From positions 1 to 44,102 of the forward strand of contig QFQD01000075.1 in NCBI GenBank assembly GCA_003241485.1: DNA of 44,102 bases, in the 5' to 3' direction. The notes beneath the pieces are model-generated. The model was not told where the DNA came from. It made no database searches and worked only from the letters and a program-made list of their open reading frames with translations. This stretch comes from Ancylobacter novellus. Lineage in GTDB: Bacteria; Pseudomonadota; Alphaproteobacteria; Rhizobiales; Xanthobacteraceae. The position numbers were made by a program, and so were the translations under genes. Of this stretch, positions 29,230-37,254 are shown in pieces. Each line of letters opens with the position of its first letter. The stretch's first letter is position 1.

Positions 29230-30413
29230 AGGCGGCAGCGAGCGTTGACGTCGTCGTGCTCGGCGCGGGTGCGGCCGGCATGATGTGCGCCTGGGAGGCC
29301 GGCAAGCGCGGCCGGCGCGTCGTGGTGATCGACCACGCCCGCGCGCCGGGCGAGAAGATCCGCATTTCCGGCGGCGGTCGCTGCAATTTCACCAATCTCG
29401 ACGCGGCGCCGCCCAATTATCTCTCGGAAAATCCCGGCTTCTGCATCTCCGCGCTGAAGCGCTACACCCAGCGCGACTTCATTTCGCTGGTGGACGCCCG
29501 CGGCATCGCCTGGCACGAGAAGGGCCGCGGCCAGCTGTTTTGCGACGGCTCCTCACGCCAGATCGTCGATCTGCTCACCGAGGGGCTGCGCGCGGCGAGC
29601 GTGGAACTGCGCCTCGCCACCGGCGTCACCCGCATCGAGCTAACCGCCGACGGCTATACGCTGGAGACGACACATGGCGCCCTCGCCTGCCGCTCGCTGG
29701 TCGTCGCCACCGGCGGCAAGTCGATCCCCAAAATGGGCGCGACCGGCTTCGGCTATGACATTGCCGAGCAGTTCGGCCTGAAGCTGGTGCCGACGCGCCC
29801 CGCGCTGGTGCCGCTCACGCTGGAGGCAGGGCTGCTGGAGCGGCTGGCACCGCTGGCCGGGGTCGCCGTGGAAGGGCGCGTGCGACACGGCAAGACACAG
29901 TTCGACGACGGCCTGCTGTTTACCCATCGTGGGCTCAGCGGTCCGGCGATGCTGCAGATCTCGTCCTACTGGCGTGAGGGTGACGAGATCGAGATGGCGC
30001 TCGCGCCCGGTACGGACATCTTCGCCGAGCTCAGGGCCGCACGCGCGAGCCACGGGCGGCAGGCCGCCGCTACCGTGCTGGCCCAGTTCCTCCCCAAGCG
30101 GCTCGCCCAGCTCATCGGCGAGCGCGAGGCCGGCGCGAAGAACCTCGCCGACCTTTCCGACAAGGTGCTGCGAGGAATCGCGGAAGCGGTGAATGCCTGG
30201 CGGGTGAAGCCGGTCGGCTCGGAGGGTTACCGCACGGCCGAAGTCACGCTGGGCGGCGTGAATACGGACAGCCTTGATTCGCGCAGCATGCAGGCGCGCG
30301 ACATGCCCGGTCTCTACTTCATCGGCGAGGTGGTCGATGTCACCGGCTGGCTCGGCGGCTATAATTTCCAGTGGGCGTGGTCGTCCGGCTGGGTCGCGGG
30401 GCAATTCGCCTAG
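29226..30413 (+). CDS. HI0933-type FAD-dependent oxidoreductase
   Basis: A 395-residue flavoprotein of the HI0933/YhiN (BaiN-like) family. It has the Rossmann start VVLGAGAAGMMCAWEAGKRG (residues 10-29), RISGGGRCNFTNLD (about 59-72), LVVATGGKSIPKMGATGFGY and, at the end, GLYFIGEVVDVTGWLGGYNFQWAWSSG, all diagnostic. The family has no firmly shown substrate in most bacteria. ATG 29226 overlaps the aminomutase-like stop by 4 nt (ATGA), so the two are coupled. Its TAG stop shares the palindrome CTAG (30410-30413) with the stop of the convergent flavin reductase gene. Confidence 0.93.
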   Translation: MKAAASVDVVVLGAGAAGMMCAWEAGKRGRRVVVIDHARAPGEKIRISGGGRCNFTNLDAAPPNYLSENPGFCISALKRYTQRDFISLVDARGIAWHEKGRGQLFCDGSSRQIVDLLTEGLRAASVELRLATGVTRIELTADGYTLETTHGALACRSLVVATGGKSIPKMGATGFGYDIAEQFGLKLVPTRPALVPLTLEAGLLERLAPLAGVAVEGRVRHGKTQFDDGLLFTHRGLSGPAMLQISSYWREGDEIEMALAPGTDIFAELRAARASHGRQAAATVLAQFLPKRLAQLIGEREAGAKNLADLSDKVLRGIAEAVNAWRVKPVGSEGYRTAEVTLGGVNTDSLDSRSMQARDMPGLYFIGEVVDVTGWLGGYNFQWAWSSGWVAGQFA

Positions 30414-30925
30414 ATCTTCAGGAAATCGCGCCCGAGATAAGCGAGCTTCGCCCGGTCCGGGCCGAGCGTTACCGCCTCGACATGGCCGATCAGCACGTCA
30501 TGCGTGGCGATGGTGCGCACATCGACCAGCCGGCACTCGAACACCGCGACGGCGCCCACAAGAGACGGCACGCCTAGGCTTCCCGCGTGCCAGTGGCCCA
30601 CACCGAAACGCTGCTCGCCGGAAAGCCCGGTACGTCCGCTAAAACCTTCCGCGACAGACTGCTGCTCGCCCGCCAGCATGTTCACCGCGAAGACGCCGGC
30701 CTGCCGGAAGGCCGGCGCCGAGCGGATCCGCCGGTTGAGGCAGACCAGCAGCGTGGGCGGACTGTCGGAGACGGAGGCGACCGCCGTCGCGGTGAAACCG
30801 GCCCGGCCGTCCTCGCCATGGGTGGTGATGACGTGGACGGCAGCGACGAGGCGGCTCATCGCCTCCCGGTAGAGGCCGGGCTCGACTGTCCGCATGCCCG
30901 CGTGCTCGCCCTCGCGGCCCGTCAT
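30410..30925 (-). CDS. Flavin reductase family protein (HpaC/RutF type)
   Basis: A protein of about 171 residues with the FMN-binding split-barrel of flavin reductases. Marks are MSRLVAAVHVITTHGEDGRAGFTATAVASVSDSPP, LLVCLNRRIRSAPAFRQAG and FAVNMLAGEQQSVAEGFSG. It would reduce FMN or FAD with NAD(P)H for a two-component monooxygenase, which is not in the window. The start is uncertain: ATG 30925 is taken, ATG 30895 and ATG 31054 are alternatives, and a GGAGG lies just before a TTG at 30934. It is divergent from livH across a 400-bp regulatory region. Confidence 0.87.
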   Translation of the reverse strand: MTGREGEHAGMRTVEPGLYREAMSRLVAAVHVITTHGEDGRAGFTATAVASVSDSPPTLLVCLNRRIRSAPAFRQAGVFAVNMLAGEQQSVAEGFSGRTGLSGEQRFGVGHWHAGSLGVPSLVGAVAVFECRLVDVRTIATHDVLIGHVEAVTLGPDRAKLAYLGRDFLKI

Positions 30926-31325
30926 TTCATCCAAATCCGCCTCCCTGAACGCGGCAGCGTCCCCTGCCGCGCATACATCTGGTGGCTCCTGTGCATAACT
31001 TCCAATGCACCGCTTTGAAACCGCCGGTCCGTCGCCTTCCCCTGCCGTGGCCATTGCGTCAAAAAAGTGAACACGGTGTGCGAATTACGTGACGTGGACG
31101 CAGTGCGGCAAAATATTGAAGAACAACGATATTTCGTGAATTGGTATTTTAATACCCATACATCACACCTTTCGATCGATTGCATTTAGTCTTTCGATCG
31201 AATTGTATGAGTGCGCGGTGCGCGATAAGAGTGTGAGACGCATACAGGACGGGCACGATGATTATCTGTGCAAAGCGTCCGGCCGCACGACCTCCAATAA
31301 CGGCTGAGGGGAGCCGAAAAACAAC
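30926..31325 (+). promoter_or_regulatory. Regulatory region upstream of livH
   Basis: A 400-bp gap with an AT-rich core (about 31100-31215) in high-GC DNA. It holds the inverted repeat GGTATT-TT-AATACC (31143-31156) and two copies of CTTTCGATCGA plus TTG (31169 and 31191), 22 bp apart, which is two helical turns. TTGCAT and TTGTAT, 17 nt apart (31180-31208), are a weak promoter candidate. No gene is evident. The repeats look like regulator sites for the liv operon or for the divergent flavin reductase. Confidence 0.55.
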
Positions 31326-32243
31326 ATGGACGTCTTCATTCAGCAGCTCATCAACGGGCTGACGCTCGGCTCGATCTATGGGCTGATCGCCATCGGCTAC
31401 ACGATGGTCTTCGGCATCATCGGCATGGTGAACTTCGCCCATGGCGATGTGTTCATGGTTTCGAGCTTCATTGCGCTCATCTGCTTCCTGCTGATCACCA
31501 CGGTGTTCGGCATCACCTCGATCTTCCTGGCGCTGGCCATCGTGCTGGTGGTGGCGATGTTCTTCACCTCGCTGACCAACTGGGCGATCGAGCGCGTGGC
31601 ATACCGCCCCTTGCGCGGCTCGTTCCGCCTCGCGCCGATGATCTCGGCGATCGGCATGTCGATCTTCCTCGCCAATTTCGTCCAGGTCTCGCAGGGCCCG
31701 CGCAACAAGCCGGTCCCGCCGATGGTCACCGACGTGATCGTGCTGATGGACAATAACGGCTACCAGGTCACGCTGGCGTGGAAGCAGATCATCATCATGG
31801 CCGTAACCGCCGTGCTGCTGATGGGCTTCTGGTACCTCGTTCAGAAGACCTCGCTCGGCCGAGCGCAGCGTGCCTGCGAGCAGGACCGCAAGATGGCGGC
31901 GCTGCTCGGCATCAATGTCGACCACACCATCTCGCTGACCTTCGTCATCGGCGCCGCGCTCGCGGCCGTCGCCGGCGTCATGTACATGATGTACTACGGC
32001 GTGGCGCACTTCGCCGACGGGTTCGTGCCGGGCGTGAAGGCCTTCACCGCCGCGGTTCTGGGCGGCATCGGCTCTCTTCCGGGCGCCGTGCTGGGCGGGC
32101 TGCTGATCGGCCTGATCGAAGTGTTCTGGTCGGCTTATTTCTCGATCGAATACAAGGACGTGGCGGCATTCTCCATCCTCGCCATCACGCTCATCTTCAT
32201 GCCGCAGGGCCTGCTTGGCCGGCCGGAAGTCGAGAAGGTCTGA
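31326..32243 (+). CDS. livH: Branched-chain amino acid ABC transporter permease LivH
   Basis: A 305-residue inner-membrane permease of a HAAT-type importer for branched-chain or related amino acids. It has LINGLTLGSIYGLIAIGYTM at the start, IIGMVNFAHGDVFMVSSF, the coupling region RAQRACEQDRKMAALLGIN (about residues 181-199) and AAVLGGIGSLPGAVLGGLLI. About eight membrane spans are seen. ATG 31326 follows GGGGAGCC. It is the first of five or six genes, livHMGF, a DUF6867-like gene and the binding protein. Length is normal. Confidence 0.96.
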   Translation: MDVFIQQLINGLTLGSIYGLIAIGYTMVFGIIGMVNFAHGDVFMVSSFIALICFLLITTVFGITSIFLALAIVLVVAMFFTSLTNWAIERVAYRPLRGSFRLAPMISAIGMSIFLANFVQVSQGPRNKPVPPMVTDVIVLMDNNGYQVTLAWKQIIIMAVTAVLLMGFWYLVQKTSLGRAQRACEQDRKMAALLGINVDHTISLTFVIGAALAAVAGVMYMMYYGVAHFADGFVPGVKAFTAAVLGGIGSLPGAVLGGLLIGLIEVFWSAYFSIEYKDVAAFSILAITLIFMPQGLLGRPEVEKV

Positions 32244-32255
32244 GGTCAGGTCGTC

Positions 32256-33701
32256 ATGGCAGTTCAGCTTGCTGAAACCGCGCCGGCCTCGGCCCAGGCG
32301 TCCCCTTCCAATTCGGTGATCGGCGAAGCGTTCAAGGACGCGCTGATCACCGGCCTCATCGCTCTCGGCCTGTTCGGCCCGCTCATCGGCTTCGAGACCG
32401 TCGTGATCGACGGCCTTCTCGGGCTCGCCTACCGCCCGAAGCTGCTGGCCATCATGGTCGGCATCATTTTCTTCGGTCGCCTGATCCTCAACCTCACGGT
32501 CTGGTCGCCTAATCGCAAGCCGAGCGCCCGGAGTGGTCCGAGTGTCTTCGATCGTGCCGGCACCGCCATCGGGCCGACCGTCAAGCCGATCCTGCTGGCC
32601 TTCGCCGTCGGCTTCCCCGCCATCGCGACCTTTGCGATGGGCGGGCTCAACGAGAGCCGCTACCTCATCGATCTGGGCATCCTCATCCTCACTTATGTGA
32701 TGCTGGGCTGGGGCCTCAATATCGTGGTCGGCCTCGCGGGCCTTCTGGATCTCGGCTACGTCGCCTTCTATGCCGTTGGCGCCTACACCTATGCGCTGCT
32801 CGCCACCTCGGCCCCGATCAACGACTTCTTCGCCGGCCTGCTCGGCGAGACGTTCTGGGCCAACTGGGCGTTCTGGATATGCCTGCCCTTGGCGGGCGTC
32901 TTCGCCGGCCTGTGGGGCATGATCCTTGGCTTTCCGGTGCTGCGCCTGCGCGGCGACTACCTCGCCATCGTGACGCTGGCCTTCGGCGAGATCATCCGCC
33001 TGGTGCTCATCAACTGGGTGGATTTCACCGGCGGCGGCGCCGGCATCGCCTCCATCCCGCGCGCCACCTTCTTCGGCATCCCCTTCAGTGCGGGCGAGGA
33101 CGGTTTCGCGGCGCTGTTCGGGCTTGAATTCAACCCGATGCACCGCATCGTCTTCCTCTACTTCGTTATCCTGGCGCTCGCGCTCATCACCGCCTTCGCC
33201 ACGGTGCGGCTGCGAAAGCTGCCCGTGGGGCGTGCCTGGGAAGCCCTGCGCGAGGACGAGATCGCCTGCCGCTCGCTCGGCATCAACACCACCAACGTCA
33301 AGCTGTCGGCCTTCGCCACCGGCGCCATGTTCGGCGGCTTTGCCGGCTGCTTCTTCGCGGTGCGTGCCGGCTTCGTCAGCCCGGAGAGCTTCACCTTCGA
33401 CATCTCGGCGATGATCCTCGCCATCGTGGTGCTCGGCGGCATGGGCTCGCAGATCGGTGTCGCCGTCTCGGCGGCGGTGATGATGGGCGGCATGGAGATG
33501 CTGCGCAATCTCGGCTTCCTGAAGCAGATCTTCGGCAATGATTTCGACCCGAGCCTCTTCCGCATGCTGATCTTCGGCTTCGCCATGGTCGCCATCATGG
33601 TCTGGAAGCCGCGCGGTCTGGTCTCGACCCGTGATCCCACCATCTTCCTCAAGGAGCGCAAGGCCGTGTCGGGTGACCTCGTCAAGGAAGGGCACGGCTG
33701 A
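32256..33701 (+). CDS. livM: Branched-chain amino acid ABC transporter permease LivM
   Basis: A 481-residue second permease. The N-terminal 130 residues hold extra hydrophobic segments and a polar linker (NRKPSARSGPSVF). The conserved LivM core follows, with LDLGYVAFYAVGAYTYALL, LRLRGDYLAIVTLAFGEIIR, REDEIACRSLGINTTNVKL and VVLGGMGSQIGV. It pairs with LivH to make the pore. The protein is about 50-150 residues longer than short LivM forms because of the N-terminal part, which is common in Hyphomicrobiales. Its TGA overlaps the livG ATG by one nucleotide. Confidence 0.95.
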   Translation: MAVQLAETAPASAQASPSNSVIGEAFKDALITGLIALGLFGPLIGFETVVIDGLLGLAYRPKLLAIMVGIIFFGRLILNLTVWSPNRKPSARSGPSVFDRAGTAIGPTVKPILLAFAVGFPAIATFAMGGLNESRYLIDLGILILTYVMLGWGLNIVVGLAGLLDLGYVAFYAVGAYTYALLATSAPINDFFAGLLGETFWANWAFWICLPLAGVFAGLWGMILGFPVLRLRGDYLAIVTLAFGEIIRLVLINWVDFTGGGAGIASIPRATFFGIPFSAGEDGFAALFGLEFNPMHRIVFLYFVILALALITAFATVRLRKLPVGRAWEALREDEIACRSLGINTTNVKLSAFATGAMFGGFAGCFFAVRAGFVSPESFTFDISAMILAIVVLGGMGSQIGVAVSAAVMMGGMEMLRNLGFLKQIFGNDFDPSLFRMLIFGFAMVAIMVWKPRGLVSTRDPTIFLKERKAVSGDLVKEGHG

Positions 33702-34669
33702 TGGCACATTCCGTTCAAGCCGGCATCCCGCGCTGGGAAGCCGACCCCATCCTCTCCGTCGAACACCTGTTCATGCGCTTCGGCGGCCTGATCGCGGTGA
33801 ACGACCTCTCCTTCAAGGTCGGGCGCGGTGACATCACCGCCCTGATCGGCCCCAATGGCGCCGGCAAGACGACGGTGTTCAACTGCATCACCGGCTTCTA
33901 CAAGCCGAGTGAGGGGCGCCTCGTGCTCGCCCATGGGCGGGCGCCGACGGCCGACGAGCTCGCGCGGGTCACCCTCATCGGCGAGCGCGCGCTGGTCAGC
34001 CAAGGCTCGAGCGTCTACCTGCTGGAGCGCATGCCCGACTACCGGGTCTCGGGCGAGGCGAAGGTGGCCCGCACCTTCCAGAACATCCGCCTGTTCACCG
34101 GCATGACGGTGCTGGAGAACCTGATGGTCGCCCAGCACAACGCGCTGATGCGGGCCTCCGGCTTCTCGCTCAAGGGCCTGTTCGGCCTGCCGAGCTGGGG
34201 CGCCGCCCAGCGCGCCGCGACGGAGAAGGCCAAGTACTGGATGGAGAAGGTCGGGCTCACCGACCGCGCCGACGACCCGGCCGGCGATCTCCCCTATGGC
34301 GCCCAGCGCCGGCTGGAGATCGCCCGCGCCATGTGCTCAGAGCCCATCCTGCTGTGCCTCGACGAGCCCGCCGCCGGCCTCAACCCGCGCGAGAGCCTGG
34401 AACTGAACACGCTGCTGCGCTCCATCCGCGAGGAGCACGGCACGTCGATCCTGCTGATCGAGCATGACATGAGCGTGGTGATGGAAATCTCCGACCACGT
34501 CGTGGTGCTCGACTACGGCACCAAGATTTCCGACGGCACTCCCGAAGCGGTGAAGAACGATCCGCGCGTCATCGCCGCCTATCTCGGCGTGGACGAGGAC
34601 GCGGTCGAAGAGGTCGAAGCCGAGATCGACGCGGAAATCGCGGCCCATTCCACGGGAGCCCACTCGTGA
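33701..34669 (+). CDS. livG: Branched-chain amino acid ABC transporter ATPase LivG
   Basis: A 322-residue ATPase with Walker A GPNGAGKTTVFNCITGFY, the signature-like DLPYGAQRRLEIARAM and Walker B PILLCLDEPAAGLNP, then LIEHDMSVVMEISD. Compared with the usual 255-residue LivG there is an insert of about 35 residues after the first strand-helix unit (LAHGRAPTADELARV through MPDYRVSG) and an acidic C-terminal tail (DEDAVEEVEAEIDAEI). I recall similar inserts in rhizobial relatives, so this is not taken as damage. The stop overlaps the livF GTG start by 4 nt. Confidence 0.95.
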   Translation: MAHSVQAGIPRWEADPILSVEHLFMRFGGLIAVNDLSFKVGRGDITALIGPNGAGKTTVFNCITGFYKPSEGRLVLAHGRAPTADELARVTLIGERALVSQGSSVYLLERMPDYRVSGEAKVARTFQNIRLFTGMTVLENLMVAQHNALMRASGFSLKGLFGLPSWGAAQRAATEKAKYWMEKVGLTDRADDPAGDLPYGAQRRLEIARAMCSEPILLCLDEPAAGLNPRESLELNTLLRSIREEHGTSILLIEHDMSVVMEISDHVVVLDYGTKISDGTPEAVKNDPRVIAAYLGVDEDAVEEVEAEIDAEIAAHSTGAHS

Positions 34670-35439
34670 GCGACACCCTGACTGCCGCCCCGCAGACGGC
34701 GGCGGCGCTGCCCACCGGCGAGCCCATGCTGGCCGTGCGCGGCGTGAAGACCTTCTACGGGAACATCATGGCGCTGAAAGGCGTCGATGTGGACGTCCAT
34801 CGCGGCGAGATCGTCACGCTGATCGGCTCCAACGGCGCCGGCAAGTCGACGCTGATGATGACGATCTTCGGCCAGCCCCGCCCCCGCGAGGGCCAGATCA
34901 TCTATGAAGGGCGCGACATCACCAAGGTGCCGACCCACGAGATTGCCAACCTGAAGATCGCCCAGTCCCCGGAAGGACGCCGCATCTTCCCGCGCATGAC
35001 CGTGTTCGAGAACCTGCAGATGGGCGCCTCGGTCGACGGCTTCAAGCATTTCGACGCGGATCTGCTCAAGGTGTTCGAGCTGTTTCCGCGTCTCAAGGAG
35101 CGCATCAACCAGCGCGGCGGCACCCTGTCGGGCGGCGAGCAGCAGATGCTCGCCATCGGCCGCGCGCTGATGAGCCGTCCGCGCCTGCTGATGCTGGACG
35201 AGCCCTCGCTCGGCCTCGCCCCGCTGATCGTGAAGCAGATCTTCGACGCGATCCGCGAACTCAACCGCGCGGAGGGCCTGACCGTCTTCCTCGTCGAGCA
35301 GAACGCGTTCCACGCGCTCAAGCTGGCCCATCGCGGCTATGTGCTCGTCAACGGCGTGGTGACCATGTCCGGTCAGGGCCGCGAACTGCTCGAACGCCCG
35401 GAAGTGCGGGCGGCTTATCTCGAAGGCGGGAAGCACTGA
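34666..35439 (+). CDS. livF: Branched-chain amino acid ABC transporter ATPase LivF
   Basis: A 257-residue ATPase that pairs with LivG. It has Walker A GSNGAGKSTLMMTIFGQPRP, the signature TLSGGEQQMLAIGRALMSRP, Walker B LLMLDEPSLGLAPL and VFLVEQNAFHALKLA, all LivF-like. The start is GTG 34666 (GTGAGC), sharing 4 nt with the livG stop. The N-terminus has about 20 extra residues before VRGVKTFYG. It ends 2 nt before the DUF6867-like gene, so that gene is surely in the same transcript. Confidence 0.95.
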   Translation: MSDTLTAAPQTAAALPTGEPMLAVRGVKTFYGNIMALKGVDVDVHRGEIVTLIGSNGAGKSTLMMTIFGQPRPREGQIIYEGRDITKVPTHEIANLKIAQSPEGRRIFPRMTVFENLQMGASVDGFKHFDADLLKVFELFPRLKERINQRGGTLSGGEQQMLAIGRALMSRPRLLMLDEPSLGLAPLIVKQIFDAIRELNRAEGLTVFLVEQNAFHALKLAHRGYVLVNGVVTMSGQGRELLERPEVRAAYLEGGKH

Positions 35440-35440
35440 A

Positions 35441-35917
35441 ATGGCGACCTCCAGCGGAACTCTCATTTCCCAGGGCTCGCCGGCCAGCCTTGCCGTGGTC
35501 GTACCCGCCCTCATCATACTGGCCGTTCTTGTCAGCGCGGTCATCGCGCCCGACCAGGTGGTCGAGGTCTCGCGCGGCGATTTCGCGCTCGTCACGATCT
35601 TCCTCGGTGGCGGCGCGGCGTGGCTGACCGGTCGATCGATCGCCGGCACCTGGCGCTCCTACCGGCAGGTGGTGATCTACGCCCTGCTGCTGGGCTGCGT
35701 CGTGCGCTTCTTCCACTTCGCCCTGTTCAACGGCACGCTGCTCTCCCTGCATTACTTCGTGACCGATACCGCCTTCCTCATGGCGGTCTCGACCTTGGGC
35801 TTCAGGGCGGAGCGTGCCCGGCAGATGGCCACGCGCTATGGTTGGATCTACCGTCAGTCCGGACCTTTCGGCTGGCTCGCCAGCGGCGCCGGCAAGGCAC
35901 CCGGCGATAGCGCGTGA
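35441..35917 (+). CDS. DUF6867-like membrane protein in the liv operon
   Basis: A 158-residue inner-membrane protein with about four spans (residues 18-38, 48-66, 78-95 and 104-122) and a basic, aromatic C-terminus (ERARQMATRYGWIYRQSGPFGWL). It resembles the DUF6867 family as I recall it, which is found beside livHMGF genes in Hyphomicrobiales. The function is unknown. Its start is 2 nt after the livF stop. A role as an accessory subunit or stabiliser of the transporter is suggested by position only. Confidence 0.72.
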   Translation: MATSSGTLISQGSPASLAVVVPALIILAVLVSAVIAPDQVVEVSRGDFALVTIFLGGGAAWLTGRSIAGTWRSYRQVVIYALLLGCVVRFFHFALFNGTLLSLHYFVTDTAFLMAVSTLGFRAERARQMATRYGWIYRQSGPFGWLASGAGKAPGDSA

Positions 35918-36045
35918 GCCCTTTCACCATGTTTCGCTTGCTCGTCGACAAGAGCGCGGAAAAGAGCATGATAACGGTTCGGGGCGACTGCTGCCGAGCC
36001 GCTCAGGCTGCGACTAAAACCCTTCCAGTACTAGGAGAGAAGTTC

Positions 36046-37146
36046 ATGAAGAAGCTTCTGTTTGCCGGCATTGCGCTCGGCGCCATGGCGGCCCTTGCCG
36101 TTCCGGCATCCGCGCAGGTCAAGGTCGGCGTCGGCGGCCCCATCACCGGCGCGAACGCGACCTTCGGCGCCCAGCTGAAGAACGGCGCCGAGCAGTGGGC
36201 TACGGACGTCAACGCTGCGGGCGGCCTCCTCGGCCAGAAGGTCGAGATCATCGTCGGTGACGACGCCTCCAAGCCCGAGCAGGGCGTTTCGGTCGCGAAC
36301 AAGTTCATCGCCGACGGCGTGAAGTTCGTCATCGGTCACTTCAACTCGGGCGTGTCGATCCCGGCCTCCGAGCAGTATGCCGAAGCCGGCGTGCTGGCAA
36401 TCTCCCCGGCCTCGACCAACCCGAAGCTGACCGAGCGTGGCCTGGCCAACGTGTTCCGCACCTGCGGCCGTGACGACCAGCAGGGCCTGGTGGCGGCCGA
36501 GTACATCGAGAAGAACCTGAAGGGCAAGAAGATTGCCATCGTCCACGACAAGACCCCCTACGGTAAGGGTCTGGCGGACGAGACCCAGAAGTCGATGAAC
36601 AAGGCGGGCATCAAGGAAGTCATCTACGAGGGTATCAACCCCGGCGAGAAGGACTATTCGGCTCTCGTCTCCAAGCTCAAGGGCGCGAATGTCGACGTGC
36701 TCTATTACGGCGGCCTGCACACCGAAGCCGGCCTGCTCGTGCGCCAGATGCGCGACCAGGGCCTCAAGACCGTCCTGTTCTCGGGTGACGGCATCACCGA
36801 CAAGGAGTTCTGGACCATCGCCGGTCCGGGCGCCGAGGGCACCCTCATGACCTTCGGTCCCGACCCGCGCAAGAACCCCGCCGCGACCAAGGTCGTCGAC
36901 GAGTTCAAGAAGAAGGGCATCGATCCGGAAGGCTACGTGCTCTACTCCTACGCCGCCGGCCAGGTGATCCAGCAGGCCGTGGAAGCGACCAAGTCGCTCG
37001 ACACCAAGAAGGTCGCCGAATACATCCACTCCGGCAAGGCCTTCGACACCGTGCTCGGCAAGCTCACCTTCGACAAGAAGGGTGACCGCACCAACCTCGA
37101 CTACGTCGTCTACGTCTGGAAGGACGGCGGCTACACCGAGCTCTGA
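36046..37146 (+). CDS. livJ: Branched-chain amino acid ABC transporter substrate-binding protein
   Basis: A 366-residue periplasmic binding protein of the LivJ family. The signal peptide is MKKLLFAGIALGAMAALAVP with ASA-Q cleavage (near residue 23). The mature protein starts VKVGVGGPITGANATFGAQL and has GVKFVIGHFNSGVSIPAS, ISPASTNPKLTERG and FRTCGRDDQQG. These strongly resemble LivJ/LivK, where the Ser/Thr loops hold the amino-acid carboxylate. ATG 36046 follows AGGAGAG. It lies 128 bp after the DUF6867-like gene, with room for its own promoter, which would allow higher expression. A strong terminator follows. Confidence 0.95.
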   Translation: MKKLLFAGIALGAMAALAVPASAQVKVGVGGPITGANATFGAQLKNGAEQWATDVNAAGGLLGQKVEIIVGDDASKPEQGVSVANKFIADGVKFVIGHFNSGVSIPASEQYAEAGVLAISPASTNPKLTERGLANVFRTCGRDDQQGLVAAEYIEKNLKGKKIAIVHDKTPYGKGLADETQKSMNKAGIKEVIYEGINPGEKDYSALVSKLKGANVDVLYYGGLHTEAGLLVRQMRDQGLKTVLFSGDGITDKEFWTIAGPGAEGTLMTFGPDPRKNPAATKVVDEFKKKGIDPEGYVLYSYAAGQVIQQAVEATKSLDTKKVAEYIHSGKAFDTVLGKLTFDKKGDRTNLDYVVYVWKDGGYTEL

Positions 37147-37202
37147 GGCGACGCGCCGGCGCGGTTCGTCCGCGCAGCGCCTGTCATCAGTTTGGAATAA
37201 GG

Positions 37203-37233
37203 AAACCCGCCGGCTCGCGCCGGCGGGTTTTTC
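37203..37233 (+). terminator. Rho-independent terminator after livJ
   Basis: AACCCGCCGGC and GCCGGCGGGTT form a perfect 11-bp stem around TCGC, followed by TTTCTTT. It is flanked by AAA on the other side, so it may also terminate the convergent ccdA transcript. Confidence 0.9.
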
Positions 37234-37254
37234 TTTGGGCGGCCTCGCTCACAT

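Noticed and set aside
31000..31080. Sigma-54 promoter upstream of livH
   Set aside because: The GG and GC elements found do not have the required 10-bp spacing.
31149..33707. Very long open frame (852 codons) on the minus strand opposite livH and livM
   Set aside because: It is rich in Asp, His, Arg and Glu, as expected from reverse reading of high-GC membrane-protein genes. It has no domain, and the plus strand carries clear LivH and LivM.
33901..34060. Possible foreign insert or frameshift in livG
   Set aside because: The extra 35 residues are in frame and, as I recall, rhizobial LivG proteins have a similar segment. All ATPase motifs are intact.
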